Both the position numbers and the translations under genes were made by a program. 6,306 bases of DNA from an uncultured Collinsella sp. GTDB lineage: Bacteria > Actinomycetota > Coriobacteriia > Coriobacteriales > Coriobacteriaceae. The notes below the pieces were generated by a model. It made no database searches, had not been told where the DNA came from, and was given only the letters and a program-made list of their open reading frames with translations. Of this stretch, positions 1-5,344 are shown in pieces (position 1 is the stretch's first letter; every line of letters begins with the position of its first letter). The stretch spans positions 1 through 6,306 of the forward strand of contig USBX01000057.1 of assembly GCA_900552995.1 (NCBI GenBank). Direction: 5' to 3'.

Positions 1-49
1 ATCTACACGAGCCTTATCGTCGGCAGCGTCAGATGTGTATAAGAGACAG
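1..49. other. Illumina Nextera i5-side adapter (artefact)
   Basis: This is library adapter, not genome. Bases 1-8 are the end of the P5 oligo, 9-16 (GAGCCTTA) occupy the i5 index position, 17-30 are the read-1 overhang TCGTCGGCAGCGTC, and 31-49 are the Tn5 mosaic end AGATGTGTATAAGAGACAG. Genomic sequence begins at 50. From memory the index matches the Nextera XT S521 index. Translated across this junction, the minus-strand nadB frame gains the false tail LSLIHI, and plus-strand frames gain false starts such as MCIRDR and MYKRQ. Confidence 0.98.
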
Positions 50-529
50 GGTCATGGCAACGTGTTCGAGAATCTGCACGTTGTCCAGCTTGCGGACAGC
101 CTGGAGCAGCTTGGTCGTAATCTCCTTGCCCGTAATATCGGCATGGAAGGCGATGCGCGGGCGGCTGTGTGCGCCCTCGCGGGTAAAGTCGAGGCTGCCG
201 TCGGCCTTGCGCTCAAAGTCCACGCCCATGGCCAGCAGGTCGTTGATGACCGAACGGCTCGAGCGAATCATGATGTCAACACTCTCGCGGCGGTTCTCGT
301 AATGACCGGCGTGCATGGTGTCCTCAAAGAAGGCATCGTAGTCAGAACCCTCGGGCAGTACGCAGATGCCGCCCTGCGCGAGCATCGAGTCGCACTCGTC
401 GACAGCGCCCTTGGAGAGCATGATCACGCGCGTGCTCGTCGGCAGATTGAGAGCCGCATACAGGCCTGCCACGCCGCAACCGGCAATGACAACGTCACAC
501 TCCATATCGGGGTATTGTTTGGTTTCCAC
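50..529 (-). CDS. nadB: L-aspartate oxidase NadB (3' part missing)
   Basis: NadB is an FAD enzyme that oxidises L-aspartate to iminoaspartate, the first step of de novo NAD synthesis, in the cytosol. The first 160 codons are present; the family is usually about 500-540 residues, so roughly two thirds is lost where the adapter joins at 49/50. Visible are a Rossmann FAD-binding motif GCGVAG (residues 17-22) after a hydrophobic beta strand, AQGG (51-54) and HSRPR...ADITG (121-134), all typical of the aspartate oxidase/succinate dehydrogenase flavoprotein family, with the NadB-like EGAHSR context. The GTG start at 529 is chosen because a good ribosome binding site lies 6 nt upstream; an in-frame ATG at 574 has none. 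It is separated from nadA by 56 nt containing a weak 5-bp hairpin (559-571), and is most likely in the same operon. The very close neighbour nadA makes NadB much more likely than a fumarate reductase subunit. The end is an artefactual truncation, not a pseudogene. Confidence 0.93.
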
Positions 530-535
530 AGGAAT

Positions 536-543
536 CCTCTCCC
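536..543 (-). promoter_or_regulatory. Ribosome binding site of nadB
   Basis: The minus strand reads GGGAGAGG followed by six bases and GTG. This spacing selects the GTG at 529 over the upstream in-frame ATG at 574. Confidence 0.7.
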
Positions 544-585
544 TTGTAATGTGGCATAAGGGATGGTCCCTCATGTCACATTGGC

Positions 586-1611
586 TTAGCGCGCCGCGTA
601 CTCGAGCATGCGGTCGAGCGTGAGCTTGGCCTGATCGGCGGCCTCGTCCGACACGCCAATCTGCACCTCGCCCTCGCCCGTCTCCAGGCAGCGCACGAGC
701 TTTTCGAGCGTGATGAGATCCATGTTGACACAGGTGGTCTGCACCGCAGGGAAGTAGAACTTCTTGCCGGTGCCCTGGCAGCGGCGCTCAAGTTCGTAGA
801 GCACGCCGCGGACCGTCACGATGATGAACTCGCTCGCGTCCGACTCCTCGGCATATTTGATGATGCCGGCAGTAGAGCCGATGTAGTCGGCCTCGGCCAG
901 GACGTCGGCCTTGCACTCGGGGTGCGCCAGCACGAGCGCGTCGGGGTGGGCCTCCTGCGCGTCGACGATCTGCTCGACGGTAATGATGTGATGACGCGGG
1001 CAGTAGCCGTTGTTGAGGATGACGTGCTTTTGGGGCACCTGCTCGGCCACAAAGCGGCCCAGGTTCTGGTCGGGAATGAACAAGATGTGCTGCTGTGGCA
1101 GCTCGGAGACGATCTTGACGGCGTTAGAGCTGGTAACGCACACGTCACTCCAGCTCTTGATTTCGACCGTCGAGTTGACGTAGCAGACGACAGCTAGGTC
1201 GTCGCCGTACTCGGCGCGCGCCGCATCGACCGTCTCGCGCTTGACCATGTGCGCCATGGGACAGTCCGCGCCCGGCTCGGGCAACAGCACCGTCTTGGTG
1301 GGATTGAGCAGCTTGGCGCTCTCGCCCATAAACTCCACGCCGCACAGCACGATAGTCTGCTGCGGCAGGCTCTTGGCGAGCTTTGCCAGGTAGAAGCTGT
1401 CGCCGACGTAATCGGCAACGGCTTGGACCTCGGGCGCCACATAGTAGTGCGCCAGGATCACCGCGTCACGTTGGGTTTTTAGTTGCTGAATGGCCTCGAC
1501 AAGCTCTGCGGGCACCAGTGCCGCGCGCTCCGTTGCCGTCGTTGCCGATGCTAGGCCGGCCGCGATATCGCGTGCAAGCTCCGACGCATCCATGTTCGCG
1601 CTCTGCGCCAT
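586..1611 (-). CDS. nadA: Quinolinate synthase NadA
   Basis: NadA condenses iminoaspartate from NadB with dihydroxyacetone phosphate to give quinolinate, using a [4Fe-4S] cluster, in the cytosol. The gene is complete: 341 residues from the ATG. The three expected cluster ligands are visible: C90 in VLCGVEFMGESAK, C233 in AHPEC, and C294 in VQTTCVNM. Also present are AHYY (54-57), the NSTVEIKSWSDVCVTSSNA-like substrate segment (about 146-164) and the internal GSTAGIIKYA (about 245-254), all family hallmarks. Extra cysteines (for example C143, C158, C204, C278, C308) are also present. The ATG at 1611 is preferred to the TTG at 1614 because the GAGAGGGG ribosome binding site is 5 nt from ATG but only 2 nt from TTG. 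It is the first gene of a nadA-nadB operon, transcribed from a promoter at 1647-1675 embedded in a large inverted repeat, so repression when NAD or its precursors are plentiful is a likely control. nadC is expected after nadB but falls outside the window. Confidence 0.97.
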   Translation of the reverse strand: MAQSANMDASELARDIAAGLASATTATERAALVPAELVEAIQQLKTQRDAVILAHYYVAPEVQAVADYVGDSFYLAKLAKSLPQQTIVLCGVEFMGESAKLLNPTKTVLLPEPGADCPMAHMVKRETVDAARAEYGDDLAVVCYVNSTVEIKSWSDVCVTSSNAVKIVSELPQQHILFIPDQNLGRFVAEQVPQKHVILNNGYCPRHHIITVEQIVDAQEAHPDALVLAHPECKADVLAEADYIGSTAGIIKYAEESDASEFIIVTVRGVLYELERRCQGTGKKFYFPAVQTTCVNMDLITLEKLVRCLETGEGEVQIGVSDEAADQAKLTLDRMLEYAAR

Positions 1612-1616
1612 CAAGG

Positions 1617-1625
1617 CCCCTCTCT
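1617..1625 (-). promoter_or_regulatory. Ribosome binding site of nadA
   Basis: AGAGAGGGG on the minus strand lies 5 nt before the ATG at 1611. It decides the start against the overlapping TTG at 1614. Confidence 0.65.
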
Positions 1626-1646
1626 TTTGGCGAATCTTGGGGCTTT

Positions 1647-1675
1647 AGTATGACACCTAGGTTTACAGCTGACAA
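1647..1675 (-). promoter_or_regulatory. Predicted nadA-nadB promoter
   Basis: On the minus strand a -35 box TTGTCA (1675-1670, five of six consensus bases) is followed by exactly 17 nt and a -10 box CATACT (1652-1647, four of six). Transcription would begin near 1640, giving a leader of about 30 nt before the nadA start. The spacer is exactly the left arm of the inverted repeat at 1653-1696, so a protein on that repeat would block the promoter. The assignment is by consensus matching only. Confidence 0.6.
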
Positions 1676-1696
1676 GACAGCTGTAAACCTAGGTGT
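1653..1696. repeat. Perfect 19-bp inverted repeat, likely nadA operator
   Basis: The arms ACACCTAGGTTTACAGCTG (1653-1671) and its exact complement (1678-1696) flank a 6-nt centre. Smaller palindromes are nested in the arms: CAGCTG in both, and ACCTAGGT in both. The hexamer TGTAAA occurs at 1682-1687 and again at 1694-1699, 12 bp apart, and its complement at 1662-1667. Neither strand has a T-run after the repeat, so it is not an intrinsic terminator. Its position over the -35/-10 region favours an operator for a NAD-responsive repressor. Known NAD regulators of such genes include NiaR, NrtR and NadQ; I cannot say which, if any, applies. Confidence 0.7.
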
Positions 1697-1715
1697 AAAG
1701 TTGAAATAAAGATTC

Positions 1716-1784
1716 AATCATGGGGCGGGTCCATTTTCGAACTGGCAAGCTGAGGATAGTTGAAAATGGACCCGCCCCATGATT
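1716..1784. repeat. 69-bp palindromic element with 23-bp perfect arms
   Basis: The left arm 1716-1738 starts AATCATGGGGCGGG and the right arm 1762-1784 is its exact reverse complement; the centre of 23 nt (1739-1761) is unpaired. There is no T-run directly after either arm, so a terminator is unlikely. A folded transcript or single strand would form a very stable hairpin. The form fits an extragenic palindromic repeat (REP-like) or a tiny non-autonomous element; no flanking target duplication was recognised. Its family is unknown to me. Confidence 0.75.
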
Positions 1785-1878
1785 CGAGCAGCCCGTTTTG
1801 TCCTGGCTCAAGGGGCGCAGTCGGAATCTCGATTGCAGCCAAGGCGTGGCCACGAACCGTGCGCTGCTGATGCTTGGC

Positions 1879-1915
1879 GCCGGCGGTCGGTCTGATTCCC
1901 CGTCCGACCGCCGGC
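1879..1915. repeat. 12-bp inverted repeat upstream of the LytTR regulator
   Basis: GCCGGCGGTCGG (1879-1890) and its exact complement (1904-1915) are separated by 13 nt. Neither side carries a T-run, so it is not a good intrinsic terminator. It could be a regulatory site for the two-component operon about 160 bp downstream, or part of an extragenic repeat. Confidence 0.55.
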
Positions 1916-2072
1916 ATCGATTGATATGTGTATCCATGGAGTATTGTGAGGTCACCAAAACTGACACCCCGCCGCTCGGCGCGAGTTGCGTACCGTGGGG
2001 CGCAAATGGAACGCACCCCCGCGAGTGGCGCGTGCACGATGTGGCAAAATCGAGGTACTAAGGGGGCCCAAT

Positions 2073-2795
2073 ATGCTCAAAATCATCGCCTGCGACGACG
2101 ACGTCGCCTTTCTAGATAACCTGCACCGCATGATCAACCGCTGGTCGGCCGAGACGGGTACGGCGGTCGATGTTGCACTCGTTACGCGCGGCGAGGACCT
2201 GCTGGCACGCCATGCCGCATCGCGCGCCGACATTATCATGCTCGACATGATCATGCCGCTCGTCAACGGCATGGATACCGCCCGCGAGCTGCGCCAATCC
2301 GATACCGCCGTGCGCTTGGTGTTTCTGACCTCATCGCCCGAGTTCGCGCTTGAGTCCTACGAGGTCCGCGCCTTCGACTACCTGCTCAAACCCGTGGCCT
2401 ACGAGCGCGTGGCGCAACTGCTCGACGAGCTGTCGAGCCTGCGTCCGGCAGCGACCGACGAGCTCGTCATCAAGACGTCCTTTGGTTACCATGCCCTGCG
2501 CCTATCCGATATCGAATATGCCGAGGCTCGCAACAAGCACGTGATCTTCCACCTGCGCGATGGCCGCGATATCGAGGCGCTCGAGCCGTTCCGCAGCATC
2601 GAGGACCGGCTGGCCCAAAACGCGACCTTCTTTAAGTGCCACCGCAGCTACCAGGTCAATCTGCGCAACATCGACCACTTCAATCGCACGGAAATCGTCA
2701 TGCGCTCGGGCGCGTGCATACCGCTCGCGCGCAGCTGCAAGCAGGGATTCCAAGACGCCTACTTTTCGGTGCGGTTCGAGGGCGGGAGACGCTGA
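2073..2795 (+). CDS. LytTR-family response regulator
   Basis: A 240-residue transcription regulator. The receiver domain spans about 1-122: acidic pocket D8/D9, phospho-acceptor D58 in IIMLDMIMP, T86 in LVFLTSS, and K106 in LLKP. The LytTR DNA-binding domain spans about 131-236, with the family signature around FFKCHRSYQVNLRNI (186-200). This is the AgrA/LytR/VirR architecture, which binds DNA through beta strands. The start at 2073 is chosen because AAGGGGG (2060-2066) sits 6 nt upstream and the receiver begins immediately; the frame is open further upstream to 1986, but that extension is not receiver-like. Its stop overlaps the start of the kinase gene by one base, so the two are translationally coupled and almost certainly partners. 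Target genes are not visible; an exact tandem LytTR site was not found in the upstream region. Confidence 0.93.
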   Translation: MLKIIACDDDVAFLDNLHRMINRWSAETGTAVDVALVTRGEDLLARHAASRADIIMLDMIMPLVNGMDTARELRQSDTAVRLVFLTSSPEFALESYEVRAFDYLLKPVAYERVAQLLDELSSLRPAATDELVIKTSFGYHALRLSDIEYAEARNKHVIFHLRDGRDIEALEPFRSIEDRLAQNATFFKCHRSYQVNLRNIDHFNRTEIVMRSGACIPLARSCKQGFQDAYFSVRFEGGRR

Positions 2796-4072
2796 TGCTT
2801 TCCTCGGCAGAACTGGTACTTTGGGCAATCCACCATGCGACGACGTTGCTCTTTGGCGTCTTTGCCTCGGCGGCTCTGTGCGGTGTCGAGATCAACGGCC
2901 GCCATTCGCTCGAGCTGGTGGGGGTCGGCGCCGCAACCGGATGCGCATTCGGCCTCGCCAATGCCGTCGGCGGCGAGCTTTTCGCCCGTCAGGCCTATCC
3001 GCTCGTCGTGCATCTGCCGCTTGTCGTCTACCTGTGCGTACGCTATCGCCTGAGTCCGCTGCTCGCCATCCTGGGCGTTACCAGTGCCTACCTGAGCTGC
3101 CAGTTTAGCAACTGGATGGGCATCGCCGCATTCGCCGCCACCGATTCGCAGGTCGCGTACTACGCGGCGCGCATCATCACCACGCTCGGCGTCTTTGCCG
3201 TCTTGTTGCATTGGGCAAGCGACATTGGCCCCCGCCTGGCGATCAAAAGCCCCACCGAGCTGGAAATTCTGCTCATCCTGCCGCTCGTCTACTACATCTT
3301 CGACTACGCCACCAACGTCTACACCACGCTCTTCCACTCGGGCTCGGTGGTAACCGTTGAGTTTTTGGCGTTCGCCCTCTGCGCCTTCTACCTTATGTTT
3401 CTTGCCGTCTACCTTCGCGAATACGAGGCAAAGGAAATCGCCGAGCGCGAGCGCTGGATGCTCGCGACCCGCGACAGCGCGGCCATCAAAGAGCTCGAAG
3501 CCTGGCGCCAGTCCGGACGCGAGCTCTCGATTCTTCGTCACGACATGCGCCACTACCTGCGCGGTCTAGCGGCCCTGATCGAAGAGGGTCACACCGATGA
3601 GGCGCTCGAGCGCATCGACGCGCTCTGCGAGACCAACGACCGCACCGCCGTGCGCCGCTACTGCGCCAACGAAACGGTCAACATTGCGCTCTCGTCGCTT
3701 TCCGCAGACATCAACGCGCACGGCATCACCGCCGACCTGCGCGCCGCCGTGCCCGAAACCGTCCACGTGGGCGATGCCGATCTGTTCAGTGTGGTATCGA
3801 ACGCCCTGGACAATGCCATCGCCGCGGCGAGCGCCGCCCCCGAAGGCAAGCGGTTTGTCGACCTGGACCTTCGCTACGAAGACGGTCAGCTTCTATTGCT
3901 GGTTTCCAACACGTTTGGCCGTGCGCCGCACATGGTCGACGGCATGCCCGTGGCTCAGCACACTGGGCACGGCTTTGGCACCAAGAGCATTAAGCTTGCC
4001 GTCGAGCGCATGAACGGCAACTGCCAGTTCCGCATTAACGGCGACCGGTTTGAGCTGCGCGCCGTGATGTAA
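2795..4072 (+). CDS. GHKL sensor histidine kinase, AgrC-like
   Basis: A 425-residue membrane kinase predicted to phosphorylate D58 of the adjacent LytTR regulator. The N-terminal half is hydrophobic, with about six or seven membrane segments near residues 5-30, 41-60, 68-83, 87-104, 121-141, 154-172 and 186-207. A charged helical linker (about 208-245) leads to the phospho-acceptor motif LRHDMRHYL, with H249 as the likely phosphorylated residue. The catalytic domain shows the N-box NALDNAI (336-342, N336 and N340) and the G-box GHGFGTKSI (391-399). This is the HPK10-like arrangement seen in peptide-sensing kinases. ATG at 2795 (TGATG overlap) has GGGAG at 2784-2788 as ribosome binding site. 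No agrB/agrD-like peptide genes are visible in the window, so the signal is unknown. It converges on the minus-strand gene ending at 4091, with only 18 nt between the stops. Confidence 0.92.
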   Translation: MLSSAELVLWAIHHATTLLFGVFASAALCGVEINGRHSLELVGVGAATGCAFGLANAVGGELFARQAYPLVVHLPLVVYLCVRYRLSPLLAILGVTSAYLSCQFSNWMGIAAFAATDSQVAYYAARIITTLGVFAVLLHWASDIGPRLAIKSPTELEILLILPLVYYIFDYATNVYTTLFHSGSVVTVEFLAFALCAFYLMFLAVYLREYEAKEIAERERWMLATRDSAAIKELEAWRQSGRELSILRHDMRHYLRGLAALIEEGHTDEALERIDALCETNDRTAVRRYCANETVNIALSSLSADINAHGITADLRAAVPETVHVGDADLFSVVSNALDNAIAAASAAPEGKRFVDLDLRYEDGQLLLLVSNTFGRAPHMVDGMPVAQHTGHGFGTKSIKLAVERMNGNCQFRINGDRFELRAVM

Positions 4073-4090
4073 GGGCTGCCGCCAGCCTCG

Positions 4091-4666
4091 CTACAGCGGT
4101 GCAGCCGCCGGGGTCAGCTGCTTAATGTAGGCCCACATGCGCTGCTTGGCGGCCTTGTCGGTGAGCGCCGCCTCAAAACCGTCGAGCGCCAGCACGCGGC
4201 GCCCCTGCACATGGGCGACCAGGCCGGGCTTGAGCATGGCGGTGTCAAAGTCATCAATCGCCACAAGCATATCGGCATAGGTCTCGCGCATGACATCGGC
4301 CGCACTGTTGTCCAGCAGCAGCACCGCCTCGGGGTCCAAGGTCTCCAGCGCCTCGCGGAACAGGTCGCACGTCAGGGCCTCGCCCGCCGCGACCGTTCCG
4401 TCGCCCGCGCCGGCAACGCTTGCCAGCACGCAAAAATCCTCGGGGGCATATCCGATGGCGCCGAGCGCCTTGCGCAACGCGGCGCCATCCGCGCCGGCAG
4501 CCAGCTCGCCGCCCGAGCACTCGGCTTCATCCAAATCGCCTTTGACCAGTACAATCGGCGAGCACGCGTTGCCCGCGATACGCACACCGCGATCTGCAAG
4601 CGACGCGAGCTCCTGCTCGGTCGCCCGAGCGATAGCTTCTTTTTTCTGGCTTTGTGACGTGGGCAT
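4091..4666 (-). CDS. Uncharacterised protein, possible degenerate uracil-DNA glycosylase fold
   Basis: A 191-residue soluble protein I do not recognise by name. Its layout recalls the UDG superfamily (family 4/5 style): a strand then acidic turn at SPIVLVKGDLDEAE (36-49), GADGAALRKALGAIGYAPEDF (58-78) like the usual G..G..L..ML..IGL..E.V, CDLFREALETLDPEAVLLLDNSAA (100-123) like C..FL..QL...P..I..LG..A, and a C-terminal GRRVLALDGFEAALTDKAAK...W (155-178) where active enzymes have a His-Pro motif followed by K..W. The acidic/Gly motif A and the His of motif B appear absent and the four iron-sulfur cysteines of family 4 are not in their usual spacing (C35, C50, C79, C100 exist). If the relationship is right, it is probably not an active glycosylase. 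This is inference from pattern, not a search. ATG at 4666 is chosen: GGAG lies 5 nt upstream, while the ATG at 4696 is inside the -10 box. It is divergent from trxA. Confidence 0.8.
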   Translation of the reverse strand: MPTSQSQKKEAIARATEQELASLADRGVRIAGNACSPIVLVKGDLDEAECSGGELAAGADGAALRKALGAIGYAPEDFCVLASVAGAGDGTVAAGEALTCDLFREALETLDPEAVLLLDNSAADVMRETYADMLVAIDDFDTAMLKPGLVAHVQGRRVLALDGFEAALTDKAAKQRMWAYIKQLTPAAAPL

Positions 4667-4694
4667 GCGCTCTCCAATCGTTTGCGTGCCCACC

Positions 4695-4700
4695 ATTATA
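4695..4700 (-). promoter_or_regulatory. -10 box of the UDG-like gene
   Basis: The minus strand carries a perfect TATAAT (4700-4695) about 29 nt before the ATG at 4666. No convincing -35 stands 16-18 nt upstream. If used, transcription starts around 4688, which excludes the ATG at 4696 as start. Confidence 0.5.
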
Positions 4701-4742
4701 TAAAAGAGCCGCCCGCGAGTGGTTGCTTTGCGAGCCGCTGGG

Positions 4743-4748
4743 TATAAG
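4743..4748 (+). promoter_or_regulatory. -10 box of trxA (tentative)
   Basis: TATAAG (five of six consensus bases) lies 54 nt before the trxA start. No good -35 is seen at the right distance, so this is a weak call. It would place the divergent trxA and UDG-like promoters about 45 bp apart. Confidence 0.35.
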
Positions 4749-4767
4749 CACGGTCGTACTGATTTTT

Positions 4768-4784
4768 ACGCGGCTGAGCCGCGT
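4768..4784 (+). repeat. 7-bp hairpin in the trxA leader
   Basis: ACGCGGC, a 3-nt loop TGA, then GCCGCGT: a perfect GC-rich stem ending 8 nt before the trxA ribosome binding site. There is no T-run after it. It could stabilise the mRNA or be a protein site; nothing further can be said. Confidence 0.4.
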
Positions 4785-4802
4785 CGCATTATGGAGGTCA
4801 CC

Positions 4803-5123
4803 ATGGCTGACATTAAGCAGATTACCCCCGAGAACTTCGACGCTGTCGTCAACGATAGCCTGCCCGTACTGGTTGATTTTTGGGCCCCGTGGTGCGGCCC
4901 CTGCCGCTCGCTCTCGCCCATCGTAGACGAGCTTGCCGACGAGCTGGCCGGCAAGCTGGCTGTGGCCAAGTGCAACGTCGACGACAACCAGGACCTGGCC
5001 ATGAAGTTTGGCGTCATGAGCATCCCCACGCTGATCGTCTTTAAGAACGGCGAGGAGGTCGACCGCTCGGTCGGCGCCTTGCCCAAGGCAAGACTTCAGG
5101 CACTGCTGGAGAAACATCTGTAA
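4803..5123 (+). CDS. trxA: Thioredoxin
   Basis: A 106-residue cytosolic disulfide reductase, full length for the family. The active site is WCGPC (W30-C34, redox cysteines C31 and C34), with the buried D25 in VDFWAPW, K56, and the cis-proline P75 in SIPT. The order of strands and helices follows TrxA throughout and there is no signal peptide or membrane segment. The start at 4803 follows GGAGG (4793-4797) at 5 nt; the in-frame ATG at 4791 overlaps that site and is rejected. It would receive electrons from thioredoxin reductase, which is not in the window. It is monocistronic by the sequence: divergent from the UDG-like gene and followed by a terminator about 110 nt downstream. Which of several thioredoxin paralogues this is cannot be told. 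Confidence 0.97.
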   Translation: MADIKQITPENFDAVVNDSLPVLVDFWAPWCGPCRSLSPIVDELADELAGKLAVAKCNVDDNQDLAMKFGVMSIPTLIVFKNGEEVDRSVGALPKARLQALLEKHL

Positions 5124-5150
5124 TACGCTTGTTACTTGCCTGCCGTCCAT

Positions 5151-5169
5151 GAGCGGTTTCACACCGCTC
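5151..5169 (+). repeat. 7-bp hairpin downstream of trxA
   Basis: GAGCGGT, a 5-nt loop TTCAC, then ACCGCTC: perfect 7-bp stem 27 nt after the trxA stop. No T-run follows, so it is not a classical terminator; it may protect the 3' end of the trxA message. Confidence 0.4.
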
Positions 5170-5234
5170 GCCGGAGTGCCAAACGCAAGGCGTGCGACCA
5201 CGGATAGTATGGTAGACACAAACAGCCCCCAGTG

Positions 5235-5272
5235 AACGGGTGCGGGTCAGACGGACTCGCGCCCGTTTTCTT
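5235..5272 (+). terminator. Intrinsic terminator
   Basis: A 13-bp stem (5235-5247 with 5255-5267) with only two G-U pairs and a 7-nt loop is followed by a U-rich tract (TTTTCTT at 5266-5272). It is the best terminator in the window. It would end trxA transcription, or a short transcript starting just upstream, and isolates trxA from the nickel operon. Confidence 0.8.
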
Positions 5273-5299
5273 ATGCGGCGGCGCCCAAGACGGGCGTAG

Positions 5300-5305
5300 T
5301 AGAAT
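5300..5305 (+). promoter_or_regulatory. -10 box of the nickel operon
   Basis: TAGAAT (five of six consensus bases) lies 39 nt before the small-protein start and 27 nt after the terminator. The -35 is poor, as is common for activator-assisted or weak promoters. A small inverted repeat, CGCCC (5282-5286) and GGGCG (5292-5296), lies just upstream; a NikR site in this region is plausible but the enteric consensus GTATGA-N16-TCATAC is not seen. Confidence 0.4.
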
Positions 5306-5344
5306 CTGAACCACCATATCGCCCCGTACAAAAGGAGACTCCCC

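Larger units (their letters stand above)
1697..2072. other. Non-coding region between nadA and the two-component genes
   Basis: About 375 bp with no convincing gene on either strand: the open frames lack a good ribosome binding site and their translations look like random GC-rich sequence. It holds two perfect inverted repeats (1716-1784 and 1879-1915, listed separately) and a 10-bp palindrome CGTGGCCACG (1845-1854). A possible weak promoter for the downstream regulator is CAAAAT (2045-2050) as a -10, which would leave a very short leader; no -35 is convincing. TTGATA (1921-1926) with TATTGT (1942-1947) is an alternative with a short 15-nt spacer. Both are tentative. Confidence 0.6.

Noticed and set aside
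1612..1614. TTG as nadA start
   Set aside because: The ribosome binding site is only 2 nt away; ATG at 1611 has normal spacing.
1653..1696. Inverted repeat as an intrinsic terminator for an upstream gene
   Set aside because: No run of T follows the stem on either strand, and it overlaps a good promoter instead.
1716..1784. Palindrome as a terminator
   Set aside because: The arms are followed by mixed sequence; the only TTTT nearby (1795-1798) is 10 nt beyond the arm.
1689..2061. Open reading frames on both strands across the nadA-regulator gap
   Set aside because: They overlap each other and the inverted repeats, have no ribosome binding sites and their translations show no family pattern.
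1986..2072. Longer N-terminus for the response regulator
   Set aside because: The extra 29 residues are not receiver-like and a strong ribosome binding site precedes ATG 2073.
4074..4087. Bidirectional terminator between the convergent genes (GGCTG/CAGCC hairpin)
   Set aside because: The stem is only 5 bp and there is no T-tract on either side.
4667..4696. Upstream ATG (4696) for the UDG-like gene
   Set aside because: That ATG shares bases with the TATAAT -10 box; ATG 4666 has a ribosome binding site.
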